Source of the DNA: an uncultured Alistipes sp.
GTDB lineage: Bacteria; Bacteroidota; Bacteroidia; Bacteroidales; Rikenellaceae
DNA: 64,000 nt
Direction: 5' to 3'
Assembly: GCA_948736885.1 (NCBI GenBank)
Contig: CAPXWY010000001.1
Location: 124,001-188,000 of the forward strand
The translations under genes were made by a program, and so were the position numbers. Below, in pieces: positions 17,969-26,139 of the stretch. The notes below the pieces were generated by a model, which saw only the letters and a program-made list of their open reading frames with translations, searched no databases and was not told the DNA's origin. Position 1 is the stretch's first letter; every line of letters starts with the position of its first letter.

Positions 17969-18979
17969 TTATTCGGCCCGTTGCGCCGCCCGGAGCGAAT
18001 CGCGTTCGGCCTTGGCCGCAGCCTTGGCTTCGCGGCGCTCGGCCCGCTCCTTCATCTTCTCCGGGTCGCGGCCGAAGAGCGACAGATGCACATAGCGCGC
18101 CGGATAGGCTTTCACGTCGGCCAGCAGCGCCGACAGGTTGCCCGTGGCCACGGTCAGCGAATCGTACAGCGCCGGGTCTTCGACGAGTTTGCCCAGCGTT
18201 CCCTCGCCCTCGCCGATTTTGCGCATCAGCTCGTCGAGCGTGGCCACCGAAGCCGTCAGCTTGCGGGCGAACTGCTCCTCGTCGAGGGTCGTCGCCACCC
18301 GGCCCAGGCTGCCCACGATGCTGTCGACACGCCCGGCATTGTTGCCCAGCATTTCGGAAAAGCGGGTCAGGTTGTCGACCGTCGACTTGAGGTTCCTGCT
18401 CTCCGAAGCAAGCAGGTCGTTCATGTTGCCCGACAGCGAATTCAGGTGGCCGAGCGTCCCGTCGATGTTCGCCTTGTTGTCTTCCAGGAGTCGGCTCACG
18501 TCGGTCAGCGTGCGCGACAGGTCGGCCGTCACCTGCGAAATCTTCTGCTTCACGAAATCGAGCTCCGACCCCGCCATGTCCATCAGGTCGCGGTCGCGGC
18601 CCGAGCGAATCGTGTCGCCCTGCTCGAAATAGGTCGCTGCCGTGCCGAAATTGATTTCGATGGCCTTGGAACCCATCAGCGAGTTGCTCACAATCTTGGC
18701 TTCCGAATCGGTCGGAATGCGGTAGGCACGCTTGATGGTGAATTGCAGCACCACTTCGTCGCTGCGCGCCGGGTCGAACGTGATAGCCGACACGGTACCG
18801 ATTTTCACTCCTTTGACAAGGATGGGCGACGCGGTCTGCACCCCCGTCACCTGGTCGTAGACCGCATAGTATTCCGCATTGCGGCTGAAGATGTCGAATC
18901 CTTTCAGAAACCGGATTCCGGCCCACGCCGCACCGATCATCGCCACGGCGAACAACCCGATTTTCACTTCTCTTTTCAT
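17969..18979 (-). CDS. MCE (MlaD-type) family lipid-transport protein
   Basis: Inner-membrane-anchored periplasmic protein of 336 residues. One N-terminal span (about 5-25) is followed by an MCE domain (about 35-115) with TGVQTASPILVKGVKIGTVS and the SNSLMGSKAIEINFG block. A long helical or coiled region then runs to an Ala/Lys/Glu/Arg-rich tail. MCE rings carry phospholipids between the membranes. No permease or ATPase partner lies in the window. The amidase gene is 76 bases upstream and mutS2 three bases downstream. Confidence 0.93.
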   Translation of the reverse strand: MKREVKIGLFAVAMIGAAWAGIRFLKGFDIFSRNAEYYAVYDQVTGVQTASPILVKGVKIGTVSAITFDPARSDEVVLQFTIKRAYRIPTDSEAKIVSNSLMGSKAIEINFGTAATYFEQGDTIRSGRDRDLMDMAGSELDFVKQKISQVTADLSRTLTDVSRLLEDNKANIDGTLGHLNSLSGNMNDLLASESRNLKSTVDNLTRFSEMLGNNAGRVDSIVGSLGRVATTLDEEQFARKLTASVATLDELMRKIGEGEGTLGKLVEDPALYDSLTVATGNLSALLADVKAYPARYVHLSLFGRDPEKMKERAERREAKAAAKAERDSLRAAQRAE

Positions 18980-19015
18980 ATTCTTTTCCTGTTTATTTTC
19001 CTATTGCTTTTTCCG

Positions 19016-19056
19016 CCCCGGCATAGCTCGAACAAGCTCTGCGCCCGGCTTATCCC
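19016..19056. repeat. Palindromic intergenic repeat, degenerate copy
   Basis: The spacer between the amidase and MCE genes holds CCCCGGCATAGCTCG ... GCGCCCGGCTTAT, a degenerate member of the family seen at 20.28-20.42, 42.00 and 55.21 kb. It abuts the amidase stop codon. Confidence 0.5.
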
Positions 19057-20186
19057 TATTTTGCTATCTTGTCTCCCTTGCAGCGCACGATGAACGCTCC
19101 CGGGAATGTCTTGCGCACTTCTTCGATGCGCTGCTGGGCTTCCGCCTTGGTGTCGCATTCGCAGACGCAATATTTGTAGCGGAATTCCCCGTCGGCGGTG
19201 TATTCGCGCACCTTGCCGCGGTAGTTCTTGAATTCCGGCGAATCCGAAGCCACCGTCTTCTTGCTCGACAGAATCTGTATGGCAAAATGCGCTCCGGTCT
19301 TCTTCTCCGGTTTCGCCGCCGCATCGTCCGACGGTGCCGGTGCCGGCTCCGGCTTCGGAGCGGGTTTCGGGGCCGCCTGCGCCGCTTCCTCCTCCGCACG
19401 CCGCCGCGTCTCCAGCACGTAGTCCGAATAGTTCTTCACCGACACGAACAGCGAGCGGGCAATCTCGTCCTGCCCCGCCTCGGATTTCAGATAGACCGCT
19501 TCCTTGGGGTTCGACAGGAACCCTATTTCGGTCAGCACGCCCGGCATGTCCGTCGCATAGAGCACCCGCAGCAGCTGGGGCTTCACCCCGCGCGAACGGC
19601 GCCCGGTCTTGACGTAGTTGCTCTGAATGAACCGCGCCATAGCCAGGCTGTACTCACCGTAGGTGAACTGCAAGTTCTGAATATAAGCCCGCACGATGGC
19701 CGCCGTGCGCTCGTCCGACATGTCGATCAGGTCGTCGCGGTTGTTTTCGTAGAGGGCGTCCTCGTTGTAGCGTTGTTCCTTGGTGCTCTCGCCCATGACC
19801 AGCGTCTCCACGCCCCGCGCCGCCGCTTCCTTGGCCGCATTGACATGGATGGAGACGAAAAGGTCGCCGCCCGCCCGGTTGGCGATATCGGCCCGGGCCT
19901 GCAAGTCCTCTATCTTCGTCGAGGCCAGCGCCTTGTCGGTCGTGCGCGTGTAGACCACCTTCACCCCCGGCATCCCCTCCTCGATGAGTTGGCCCAGCTT
20001 GAGCGCCACCGTCAGCGTCAGCGTCTTCTCATCGGTCCCGAAATAGTGCGCACCGGGGTCGTCGCCCCCGTGTCCCGGGTCGATGACCACCACCCGGATT
20101 CCGCAGGGGGTGTTCTGCGCCGTGGCGGCTTCGGTCAGAAAAGCCGCCACCGCTGCAAGCAGTATCGTGAAATATCGCGCGCGCAT
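19056..20186 (-). CDS. N-acetylmuramoyl-L-alanine amidase with C-terminal SPOR-like domain
   Basis: Exported zinc amidase of 376 residues that cuts the MurNAc-L-Ala bond for cell separation or wall turnover. A signal peptide (about 1-23, ending ATAQ) precedes an Amidase_3 domain with zinc ligands His39 (DPGHGG) and Glu53 (DEKTLTL), a third His in FVSIHVNA and the catalytic Glu in VLTEIGFLSN. An Ala/Pro/Glu-rich linker (about 255-290) leads to a C-terminal SPOR-like domain starting at HFAIQILSSKK, which would bind denuded glycan at the septum. It is divergent from the lptD-like gene. Confidence 0.95.
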   Translation of the reverse strand: MRARYFTILLAAVAAFLTEAATAQNTPCGIRVVVIDPGHGGDDPGAHYFGTDEKTLTLTVALKLGQLIEEGMPGVKVVYTRTTDKALASTKIEDLQARADIANRAGGDLFVSIHVNAAKEAAARGVETLVMGESTKEQRYNEDALYENNRDDLIDMSDERTAAIVRAYIQNLQFTYGEYSLAMARFIQSNYVKTGRRSRGVKPQLLRVLYATDMPGVLTEIGFLSNPKEAVYLKSEAGQDEIARSLFVSVKNYSDYVLETRRRAEEEAAQAAPKPAPKPEPAPAPSDDAAAKPEKKTGAHFAIQILSSKKTVASDSPEFKNYRGKVREYTADGEFRYKYCVCECDTKAEAQQRIEEVRKTFPGAFIVRCKGDKIAK

Positions 20187-20311
20187 ACTTTGTTTTCGTA
20201 CTTCGTCTTCGTCTCAGATACTTCGTTCCGGCATAATCGAACCTCCGGCCTATTTCTGCACTCAACGTATCTTTATAGAAGATACTCCCGCCTTGGCAAT
20301 GCCCAAATAAA

Positions 20312-20344
20312 TTTGGCATTCCGCTTGGCTTATTCGTATCTTTG
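20312..20344 (+). promoter_or_regulatory. Promoter inside palindromic repeat unit 1
   Basis: TTTG (20312-20315), 21 bases, then TATCTTTG (20337-20344), an exact match to the Bacteroidetes promoter pattern, pointing toward the lptD-like gene. Confidence 0.65.
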
Positions 20345-20385
20345 ACTTGGCCGAAGATACTTCCGCTCGGCAAAATGCAAGTAAA

Positions 20386-20417
20386 CTTGCTTTTGCCCTC
20401 GCTTATTCGTATCTTTG
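20386..20417 (+). promoter_or_regulatory. Promoter inside palindromic repeat unit 2
   Basis: CTTG (20386-20389), 20 bases, then TATCTTTG (20410-20417). It is the promoter nearest the lptD-like gene and would give a leader of roughly 90 bases if translation starts near 20510. Confidence 0.65.
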
Positions 20418-20509
20418 CCACGCCCGAAAACGGCGCAGGAAAGCCCTGCCACCACGTTCCGGGCGGTTTTGCCGACTTGTCGGCAAAGTTACGGAAATTT
20501 TTCGACATT

Positions 20510-23401
20510 TTGGTCAAACCGAGGGTAAAATATCTGTTGTCTGCAGTCGTCGTGCTGGTCTTCGCGCAGTCGTTTTTCGGCTCCGCGGCACCGTACCGGG
20601 CGGGCTTTTCCGCGGCCGATACCCTCGCGCCCGCCGAAATGTCAGCCGGCAGCCCCCTTTCGGACGAAAGCCCGGCCGAAACGCTCCGCCCCCAAGCCGA
20701 CAGCACCCTGCGGCTTTCAGAGGGTAACGACCCCGTCCCCTCCCGCCGCGAGCGCAGGGCCGCCCGCGAAGAAGCCCGCCGCCGCGGACGCTTCAACGCC
20801 CTGCCGCAAGAAGTGCGCGATTCCATCGCCGGGGCGCAGTTCGATTCGCTCGTGGCGTTCAAGGCCGATTCGCTCCGCTCCGCCGACACGCTCCGCCGAC
20901 AGTCTGCCGACACCGCCGCCGGGCCGCGTCCGGCCCAGCCGTTCCTCGACGACCCCATCACGGGTCAGAATACCGATTCGCTGGTCTACGACCTGCGCAG
21001 CAAAAAGGTCTACATCTACAACCAAGGCGACGTCACCTACCAGAACAGCAACCTCAAGGCCGACTACATGCAGATCGACATGGATTCCAAGCTGATCTAC
21101 GCCTACGGCAAGCCCGACACGCTGGAAGGGCGGCCCGTCGTCACGAAGCCCGAGTTCACCGAGGGTTCGGCCACCTACCAGATGGACACCATCACCTACA
21201 ACCTCACCTCCAAGAAGGCCAAAATCAAGGGCGTGGCCACCCAGCAGGGCGACGGCTGGCTTGTGGGCGGAAGCGTCAAGAAGATGGCCGACAACACCGT
21301 CAACATCCAGAACGGCAAATACACCACCTGCGACCACACCGACCATCCCCACTTCTACTTAGCCATGACCAAGGCCAAGGTCATCCCCGGCAAGAAGGTC
21401 GTCACCGGGCCCGCCTACTTAGTCATGGAGGACGTGCCCATCTACTTCCTCGGCATCCCCGAGGGTTTCTTCCCCATCAACATGGGTCCCAAGTCGGGTC
21501 TGCTGATGCCCACCTACGGCGAGGAGTACACCAAGGGTTTCTTCCTGCGCGGCCTGGGCTATTACTTCACCCTGGGCGATTATGCCGACCTGGCTATCCG
21601 GGGCGGCATATACAGTTTGGGGTCGTGGGAGGCTTCCGCCGCATCGCGCTACATCAAGCGCTACAAGTACAGCGGCAACCTCGACATGCAGTACTCCAAG
21701 GTCCGCATCGGCAGCAAGGGCGAGGCCGACTACCTGCGTCAGAGCAACTTCCAGATCAAGTGGACCCACTCGCAGGACCCCAAGGCCAACCCCGGGTCGA
21801 CCTTCTCCGCGTCGGTCAACTTCGCCACCAGCGGCTACAACCGCTATTCGGCCACCAACCTCAACGACATGCTCTCGACCCAGACCAACTCCTCGATTTC
21901 CTACTCGAAGAACTGGGCCGGCACGCCGTTCTCGCTCTCGGCCAACATGGCCGTGTCGCAGAACTCGCAGAACAAAACCCTCTCCGTCACCCTGCCGACC
22001 GTGGTGTTCAACGTCTCGCGCATCTACCCGTTCAAGCGCAAGGAGCGGCAGGGCAAGGAGCGCTGGTACGAGAAGATTTCGATGCAGTATACGGGTAAGA
22101 TGACCAACTCGGTGACCACCACCGAAAGCAAGATTTTCACCAAGGAGACGCTCGACAACATGCGCAACGGCATCGAGCACACGCTGCCCGTCTCGGCGTC
22201 GTTCAACCTTTTCAACTACATCAACATTTCGCCCTCGGTCAACTACTCCGAGAAATGGTTCTTCAAGCGCACGCTGCTCGACTGGAACCCCGTCACGAAC
22301 CAGACCGACACCACCAAGCAATACGGGTTCTACCGCCTTTACAACTACGGGGCGAGCGTCTCGGCGTCGACCACCGTCTACGGCATGTACGACTTCACCA
22401 AGAAGAACCGCAACCGCAAGATCCAGGCGATCCGCCACACCCTCAGCCCGTCGTTCGGCTTCTCCTACGCGCCCGACTTCGGCCACCAGAAATACGGTTA
22501 CTACCGCACGCGGCAGGTCGACTCCACGGGCCGTTTCACCACCTATTCGCCCTACTCCGGCAACGCCTATCCGGTCCCCTCGTCGGGCCGTTCCATGGCG
22601 CTGAGTTTCTCGCTCTCGCAGAACCTCGAAATGAAGGTGCTCTCCAAGCGCGACACCTCGGGCATCCGGAAAATCAAGCTCATCGACGAGCTGCGCATCA
22701 GCGGGTCCTATAACTTCCTCGCCGATTCGATGGGGCTGTCGAACATCTCCGTGTCGCTGCGCACCACGCTGTTCAAGAATTTCGGTCTCAACCTCTCGGC
22801 CACGCTCGACCCCTACCGGCTCACTCCGCAGGGACAGCATATCAACAAAATCCGCCTCCCGGGCCGCGTCGTCTCGACCGGGTGGTCGTTCGGCTATACG
22901 TTCAGGTCGCGGCAGGACAAGTCGCAGCCCGCCATGAACGACATCACCTCCATCCCGCCCGAGTACCAGAACCCCTTCTACGACCCCTACGGGACCATGG
23001 ACCCCGTGCTCCGGCGGCAGTATATGGCGCAGACCTACTACGATTTTTCGCTTCCCTGGAACTTCGGGTTCAACTACGCGGTCAACTATTCGAGTTCGCC
23101 CTACAACAACGGCACCACGGGTTACCGCCGCAACGTCACTCAGACCATCGGTTTCAACGGTTCGATCAATATCGGCGAGAAGACCGGCATCACGTTCAGC
23201 GGCGGTTACGACATCATGAACAACAAGCTCACCACGTCGCAGATTTCCATCACGCGCGACCTCCATTGTTGGCAGATGTCTTTCTCCTGGATTCCTTTCG
23301 GGCATTACCGCAGTTGGAGTTTCAACATCGGCGTCAAGGCCGCGTCGCTCTCCGACCTCAAGTACGACAAGTCGCAGTCCATGTACGACAACATGTACTA
23401 A
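20510..23401 (+). CDS. lptD: LptD-like outer membrane LPS-assembly protein
   Basis: Large outer membrane protein (about 963 residues from this start) resembling Bacteroidetes LptD/OstA. A hydrophobic signal-like stretch (KYLLSAVVVLVFAQSFFGS) and a disordered acidic/Ser-rich region lead to an OstA-type beta-jellyroll (about 155-260, GDVTYQNSNLKADYMQIDMD, then repeated VTKPEF-type strands). A long beta-barrel with many aromatic strands runs to the C-terminus. It probably inserts lipopolysaccharide in the outer leaflet. The start is uncertain: TTG 20510 puts Lys/Arg before the signal core, whereas the upstream ATG at 20375 lies inside a repeat. Confidence 0.88.
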   Translation: MVKPRVKYLLSAVVVLVFAQSFFGSAAPYRAGFSAADTLAPAEMSAGSPLSDESPAETLRPQADSTLRLSEGNDPVPSRRERRAAREEARRRGRFNALPQEVRDSIAGAQFDSLVAFKADSLRSADTLRRQSADTAAGPRPAQPFLDDPITGQNTDSLVYDLRSKKVYIYNQGDVTYQNSNLKADYMQIDMDSKLIYAYGKPDTLEGRPVVTKPEFTEGSATYQMDTITYNLTSKKAKIKGVATQQGDGWLVGGSVKKMADNTVNIQNGKYTTCDHTDHPHFYLAMTKAKVIPGKKVVTGPAYLVMEDVPIYFLGIPEGFFPINMGPKSGLLMPTYGEEYTKGFFLRGLGYYFTLGDYADLAIRGGIYSLGSWEASAASRYIKRYKYSGNLDMQYSKVRIGSKGEADYLRQSNFQIKWTHSQDPKANPGSTFSASVNFATSGYNRYSATNLNDMLSTQTNSSISYSKNWAGTPFSLSANMAVSQNSQNKTLSVTLPTVVFNVSRIYPFKRKERQGKERWYEKISMQYTGKMTNSVTTTESKIFTKETLDNMRNGIEHTLPVSASFNLFNYINISPSVNYSEKWFFKRTLLDWNPVTNQTDTTKQYGFYRLYNYGASVSASTTVYGMYDFTKKNRNRKIQAIRHTLSPSFGFSYAPDFGHQKYGYYRTRQVDSTGRFTTYSPYSGNAYPVPSSGRSMALSFSLSQNLEMKVLSKRDTSGIRKIKLIDELRISGSYNFLADSMGLSNISVSLRTTLFKNFGLNLSATLDPYRLTPQGQHINKIRLPGRVVSTGWSFGYTFRSRQDKSQPAMNDITSIPPEYQNPFYDPYGTMDPVLRRQYMAQTYYDFSLPWNFGFNYAVNYSSSPYNNGTTGYRRNVTQTIGFNGSINIGEKTGITFSGGYDIMNNKLTTSQISITRDLHCWQMSFSWIPFGHYRSWSFNIGVKAASLSDLKYDKSQSMYDNMY

Positions 23402-23549
23402 GGTGAAAGGGGCAAGGTGAAAAGTGAGAGGTGCAAGTCAAAAAACGAGCATTCACAAGCGCCTGTTAAAACGTTTTAGCTGCATGATAAATCGTTTTAA
23501 TAAGCATTCAGCCGCATCCCGTTGTCATTCTAAGCCCCCTCCGCTCTCT
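23402..23549. other. Start of a repeat-rich spacer; no gene seen
   Basis: This stretch has GGTGAAAAG-type direct repeats just after the lptD-like stop and one copy of the palindrome TAAAACGTTTTA. No coding sequence is convincing. Confidence 0.6.
23467..23478. repeat. 12-bp palindrome TAAAACGTTTTA, copy 1
   Basis: Perfect 12-bp palindrome, also found at 26248, 43102 and 55300, always between genes. A degenerate half-copy (ATCGTTTTAA) follows about 12 bases later. Confidence 0.75.
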
Positions 23550-23638
23550 GTCATTCCGAGCACCTGTCCGTTATTCTGTGGAGCCCTCTCCCCGTCATTC
23601 CGAGCACCTGCCCGTCATTCTGTGGAGCCCTCCCCTCT
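23550..23638. repeat. 44-bp tandem duplication
   Basis: Two adjacent 44-bp units each begin GTCATTCCGAGCACCTG and contain ATTCTGTGGAGCCCTC, differing at a few C/T positions. They are variants of the CATTCTGAG dispersed repeat. Confidence 0.8.
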
Positions 23639-23755
23639 GTCATTCTGAGGAGCGTAGCGACGAAGAATCTGTTACTCGGCGTACAGATGTTTCGCTACGC
23701 TCAACATGACAAATGCCTATTATTAATTATTCTCTATTCATTATTCATTTGAGTA

Positions 23756-24142
23756 CAGAGACTGCTTGCAGGCTATGCCATGCAAGGAGGAGGGAAACAA
23801 GCGTAGTGCAGTTAAGAATCTGTTTCACAGCATCGTCATTGCGAGCGAGTCAACGAGCGCGGCAATCTGAACAAAACCCTACCGCCCCCCCTCCCAGTCA
23901 TTCTGAGCGTAGCGAAGAATCTATTTCTACGCTAAACTTTTGCGAGCGGCTCGCAGCTCTATTTTCCTTTTCTTGTACTTTCTTGTGCAAGAAAGTACCA
24001 AAGAGCTTTTGCACGGTGAAAATGGCGGCATCCGTCTTCGGTCGTTCGCTGAGCGGGCACGGAAGACTTACGCTGTTCCGAACACCCGCTCCGGGCGCTC
24101 GCTCCCTCGACGAACGAAACCCCGCCATTTCCACGAGTGCGG
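23756..24142 (+). repeat. Copy 1 of a ~387-bp inverted repeat
   Basis: This segment is repeated in inverted orientation at 52064-52449 with only scattered differences. Landmarks in order are CAGAGACTGCTTGCAGGC, CAGCATCGTCATTGCGAG, a CATTCTGAGCG repeat, a perfect hairpin GTACTTTCTTG-TG-CAAGAAAGTAC, and CCATTTCCACGAGTGCGG. Open frames across it show no protein family and look spurious. Confidence 0.85.
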
Positions 24143-24300
24143 AATCCCGCAAGAATCATTCGCGGGCCCGGCCGGGGCGGTCGCGCTGCAAGCGCGAGCC
24201 GGGCTCCGCGCAGAATTGTTCTGTCATTCTGAACGAAGTGAAGAATCTAATATCCACAGATGTTTCACTACGTTCAACATGACAAATACTCCATATTCCC
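24143..24300. repeat. Mosaic repeat continuation
   Basis: Contains GCGGGCCCGGCCGGGGCGGTC and CGCGAGCCGGGC, which recur inverted at about 52545-52590, and a further CATTCTGAACGAAG-type repeat (24222-24250). No gene is seen. Confidence 0.65.
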
Positions 24301-24317
24301 TATCCATTAGAAATAAA

Positions 24318-24348
24318 AAAAGAGAGACTTCCGCGGAAGTCTCTCTTT
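24318..24348. terminator. Hairpin downstream of tRNA-Gln
   Basis: A perfect stem AGAGAGACTTCC / GGAAGTCTCTCT with T-rich and A-rich flanks lies just past the 3' end of the minus-strand tRNA gene and would end its transcript. Confidence 0.85.
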
Positions 24349-24353
24349 TTCTC

Positions 24354-24427
24354 TGGTTGAGCTACCAGGACTCGAACCTGGAATGACAGGACCAGAATCT
24401 GTTGTGTTACCATTACACCATAGCTCA
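24354..24427 (-). tRNA. tRNA-Gln (anticodon CTG), CCA encoded
   Basis: A full cloverleaf can be folded. The acceptor stem is TGAGCTA/TAGCTCA, followed by discriminator A and an encoded CCA. The D arm is GTGT..ACAC, the anticodon loop TTCTGGT (anticodon CTG), and the T arm CCAGG-TTCGAGT-CCTGG. The anticodon stem ACAGA/CCTGT has an A-C mismatch at the pair next to the loop. The gene has its own promoter and terminator. Confidence 0.93.
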
Positions 24428-24440
24428 ATTTTTGTGAGTG

Positions 24441-24471
24441 CAAAAGTAGCACATTATTTTGCAACTGCAAA
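24441..24471 (-). promoter_or_regulatory. Promoter of tRNA-Gln
   Basis: On the minus strand, TTTG (24471-24468), 19 bases, then TACTTTTG (24448-24441), about 14 bases before the mature tRNA 5' end: a full-consensus promoter at a suitable distance. Confidence 0.75.
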
Positions 24472-24492
24472 GAATTTGTCCGAAATTTTTCA

Positions 24493-24500
24493 TATATTTG
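24493..24500 (+). promoter_or_regulatory. -7 element of the nucleoside-transporter gene
   Basis: TATATTTG fits TAnnTTTG and lies 62 bases before the ATG. The nearest TTTG is only 14 bases upstream, shorter than usual. Confidence 0.5.
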
Positions 24501-24562
24501 TTTTCACGCAGCTTTCCGCAAGCCGCACGCAACCCGAAAAATACTTATAAAACCAATAGCTC

Positions 24563-25843
24563 ATGGGCATCAAATTCCGTCTCATCGTCATGAACTTCCT
24601 CCAGTACGCCATCTGGGGGGCCTACCTCACCTCTATGGGGTCTTACTTGGTCAGCGCCGACCTCTCGTCGCACATCGGCATCTTCTACGCCATGCAGGGT
24701 ATTGTCTCGATCTTCATGCCCGCCGTCATCGGCATCGTCGCCGACCGTTGGATTCCTGCCCAGCGGCTCCTGGGCATGTGCCACCTGCTCGCCGCCGTCT
24801 TCATCGGGGCCGCAGGCTATTACGCCCATTCCGCGGGTGCCGGCGTGCAGTTCGGGCCGCTCTTCGCGCTCTATTCGTTCAGCGTCGCTTTCTACATGCC
24901 CACCATCGCGCTCTCCAATTCCGTGGCTTACAGCGTCCTCGAAAGCAAAGGCTTCGATACCGTCAAGGCGTTCCCGCCCATCCGCGTGTGGGGAACCGTC
25001 GGTTTCATCTGTTCGATGCTCGTCTGCGACGCCGCCGGATTCCAGACCACTTACATGCAGTTCGTGCAGTGCGCCGTGCTGGGGTTGACACTCGCCGTCT
25101 ACGCCATGACGCTGCCCAATTGCCCCGTCAGCCGCGGCAGCGAGAAGAAAAGCGTCGTCGAGGCGCTCGGGCTGCGGGCTTTCGCATTGTTCAAGCAGAA
25201 GAAAATGGCCTTGTTCTTCATCTTCTCCATGCTCCTCGGCGTGTCGCTGCAGATTACCAACGGGTTCGCCAATCCGTTCATCACGTCGTTCCGCGACGTG
25301 CCCGAGTTCGCGTCCACGTTCGGCGCCAACCATGCCAATGCCTTGATTTCGTTATCGCAGGTCTCCGAGACGCTCTGCATACTCTTGATTCCGTTCTGTC
25401 TCAAGCGTTTCGGCATCAAGAACGTCATGTTGATGGCCATGTTCGCATGGGTGCTGCGCTTCGGGCTGTTCGGGCTCGGCAATCCCGGCGGCGGCGTATG
25501 GATGTTCATCCTCTCGATGATCGTCTACGGTGTGGCGTTCGACTTCTTCAACATCTCGGGTTCGCTCTTCGTCAACAACGAGACCGACACCGCCATTCGT
25601 TCTTCGGCGCAGGGACTTTTCATGATTATGACCAACGGCATCGGCGCCACCATCGGTACGCTCGGCGCACAGGCCGTCGTCGACCGTTTCGTTTATTCGC
25701 AGTCGTCGGTCGAAGCCATGACGGCCGGGTGGTCCGCTTCGTGGCTCATCTTCGCCGGATACGCCCTTTGCGTCGCCATCGTCTTCGCCTTGGTCTTCAA
25801 GTACAAGCACAATCCCGAAGCTATCGGAGAAATCGGCCATTAG
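24563..25843 (+). CDS. MFS nucleoside:H+ symporter (NupG/XapB-like)
   Basis: Inner membrane carrier of 426 residues with about 12 hydrophobic spans. The N-terminus (FRLIVMNFLQYAIWGAYLTS) and the central IRVWGTVGFICSML region match the NupG/YegT nucleoside symporter branch of the major facilitator superfamily, which couples nucleoside uptake to protons. The central cytoplasmic loop (about 190-210) is Lys-rich. Substrate identity (purine or pyrimidine nucleosides, or another solute) is inferred from family only. The gene is monocistronic between a repeat spacer and a strong terminator. Confidence 0.9.
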   Translation: MGIKFRLIVMNFLQYAIWGAYLTSMGSYLVSADLSSHIGIFYAMQGIVSIFMPAVIGIVADRWIPAQRLLGMCHLLAAVFIGAAGYYAHSAGAGVQFGPLFALYSFSVAFYMPTIALSNSVAYSVLESKGFDTVKAFPPIRVWGTVGFICSMLVCDAAGFQTTYMQFVQCAVLGLTLAVYAMTLPNCPVSRGSEKKSVVEALGLRAFALFKQKKMALFFIFSMLLGVSLQITNGFANPFITSFRDVPEFASTFGANHANALISLSQVSETLCILLIPFCLKRFGIKNVMLMAMFAWVLRFGLFGLGNPGGGVWMFILSMIVYGVAFDFFNISGSLFVNNETDTAIRSSAQGLFMIMTNGIGATIGTLGAQAVVDRFVYSQSSVEAMTAGWSASWLIFAGYALCVAIVFALVFKYKHNPEAIGEIGH

Positions 25844-25864
25844 TGCGGTTCCTCTCCGAAACAA

Positions 25865-25900
25865 AGGTGCGCCGGGTCCTTTCCCCGGCGCACCTTATTT
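25865..25900 (+). terminator. Terminator of the nucleoside-transporter gene
   Basis: Stem AGGTGCGCCGGG / CCCCGGCGCACCT with a short loop is followed by a T-rich run, about 22 bases after the stop codon. Confidence 0.9.
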
Positions 25901-25914
25901 ATTAGGTATCCATC

Positions 25915-26139
25915 CTATTCATAAAAGCAGCCCCGCAGATGCTGGACGCAGCGCACGGATTTGCCGCCTGCCCGCCACCCGTTGTTCAGCGGGTTCACAA
26001 GGCCCGACAAGAAGTCCAGAAAGCCCGCGTTCCGGTCGCCGGCCGCATAGGAGGATGACGACCAGCAGAGACCGCGGTCGCCGACTTCCGTCAAGGCTCC
26101 CGTCGCCGTGTGGCGCCAGCCCGCAGCAGGCGTGCATAG
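25915..26139 (-). pseudogene. Orphan FISUMP-domain C-terminal cassette, copy A
   Basis: A minus-strand frame encodes only the last ~70 residues of a Fibrobacter-succinogenes-major-paralogous (FISUMP) domain: PAAGWRHTATGALTEVGDRG, WSSSSY, LVNPLNNGW and KSVRCVQHLR. No signal peptide, start region or upstream domain is present, so it is a fragment. A second copy lies at 54837-55053 with the same reading frame and the same 3' end (CAGCATCTGCGGG). It could be a decayed gene end or a stored cassette for an intact gene elsewhere. Confidence 0.7.

Larger units (their letters stand above)
20267..20425. repeat. Two tandem palindromic repeats in the amidase-lptD intergenic region
   Basis: A short hairpin GTATCTT-TATAG-AAGATAC (20267-20285) leads into two units of about 68 bp (20279-20345 and 20354-20418). 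Each begins GAAGATACT, has an inner palindrome (CCAAAT/ATTTGG in the first, GCAAGT/ACTTGC in the second) and ends CTTATTCGTATCTTTG, so the outer arms AAGATAC/GTATCTT also pair. Each right end is a consensus -7 box. Confidence 0.8.

Noticed and set aside
15362..19093. Very long open frame antisense to mutS2 and the MCE gene
   Set aside because: In GC-rich DNA the complement of real genes stays open by chance. The sense genes have complete family motifs and the antisense product has none.
23550..23638. CRISPR array
   Set aside because: Only two adjacent 44-bp units with no distinct unique spacers and no cas genes; they are variants of a dispersed repeat.
23940..24386. Open frames in the long repeat encoding HSERSEES-like peptides
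   Set aside because: They arise from the CATTCTGAG repeat read through, recur in several frames at each copy, and have no start signal or family.
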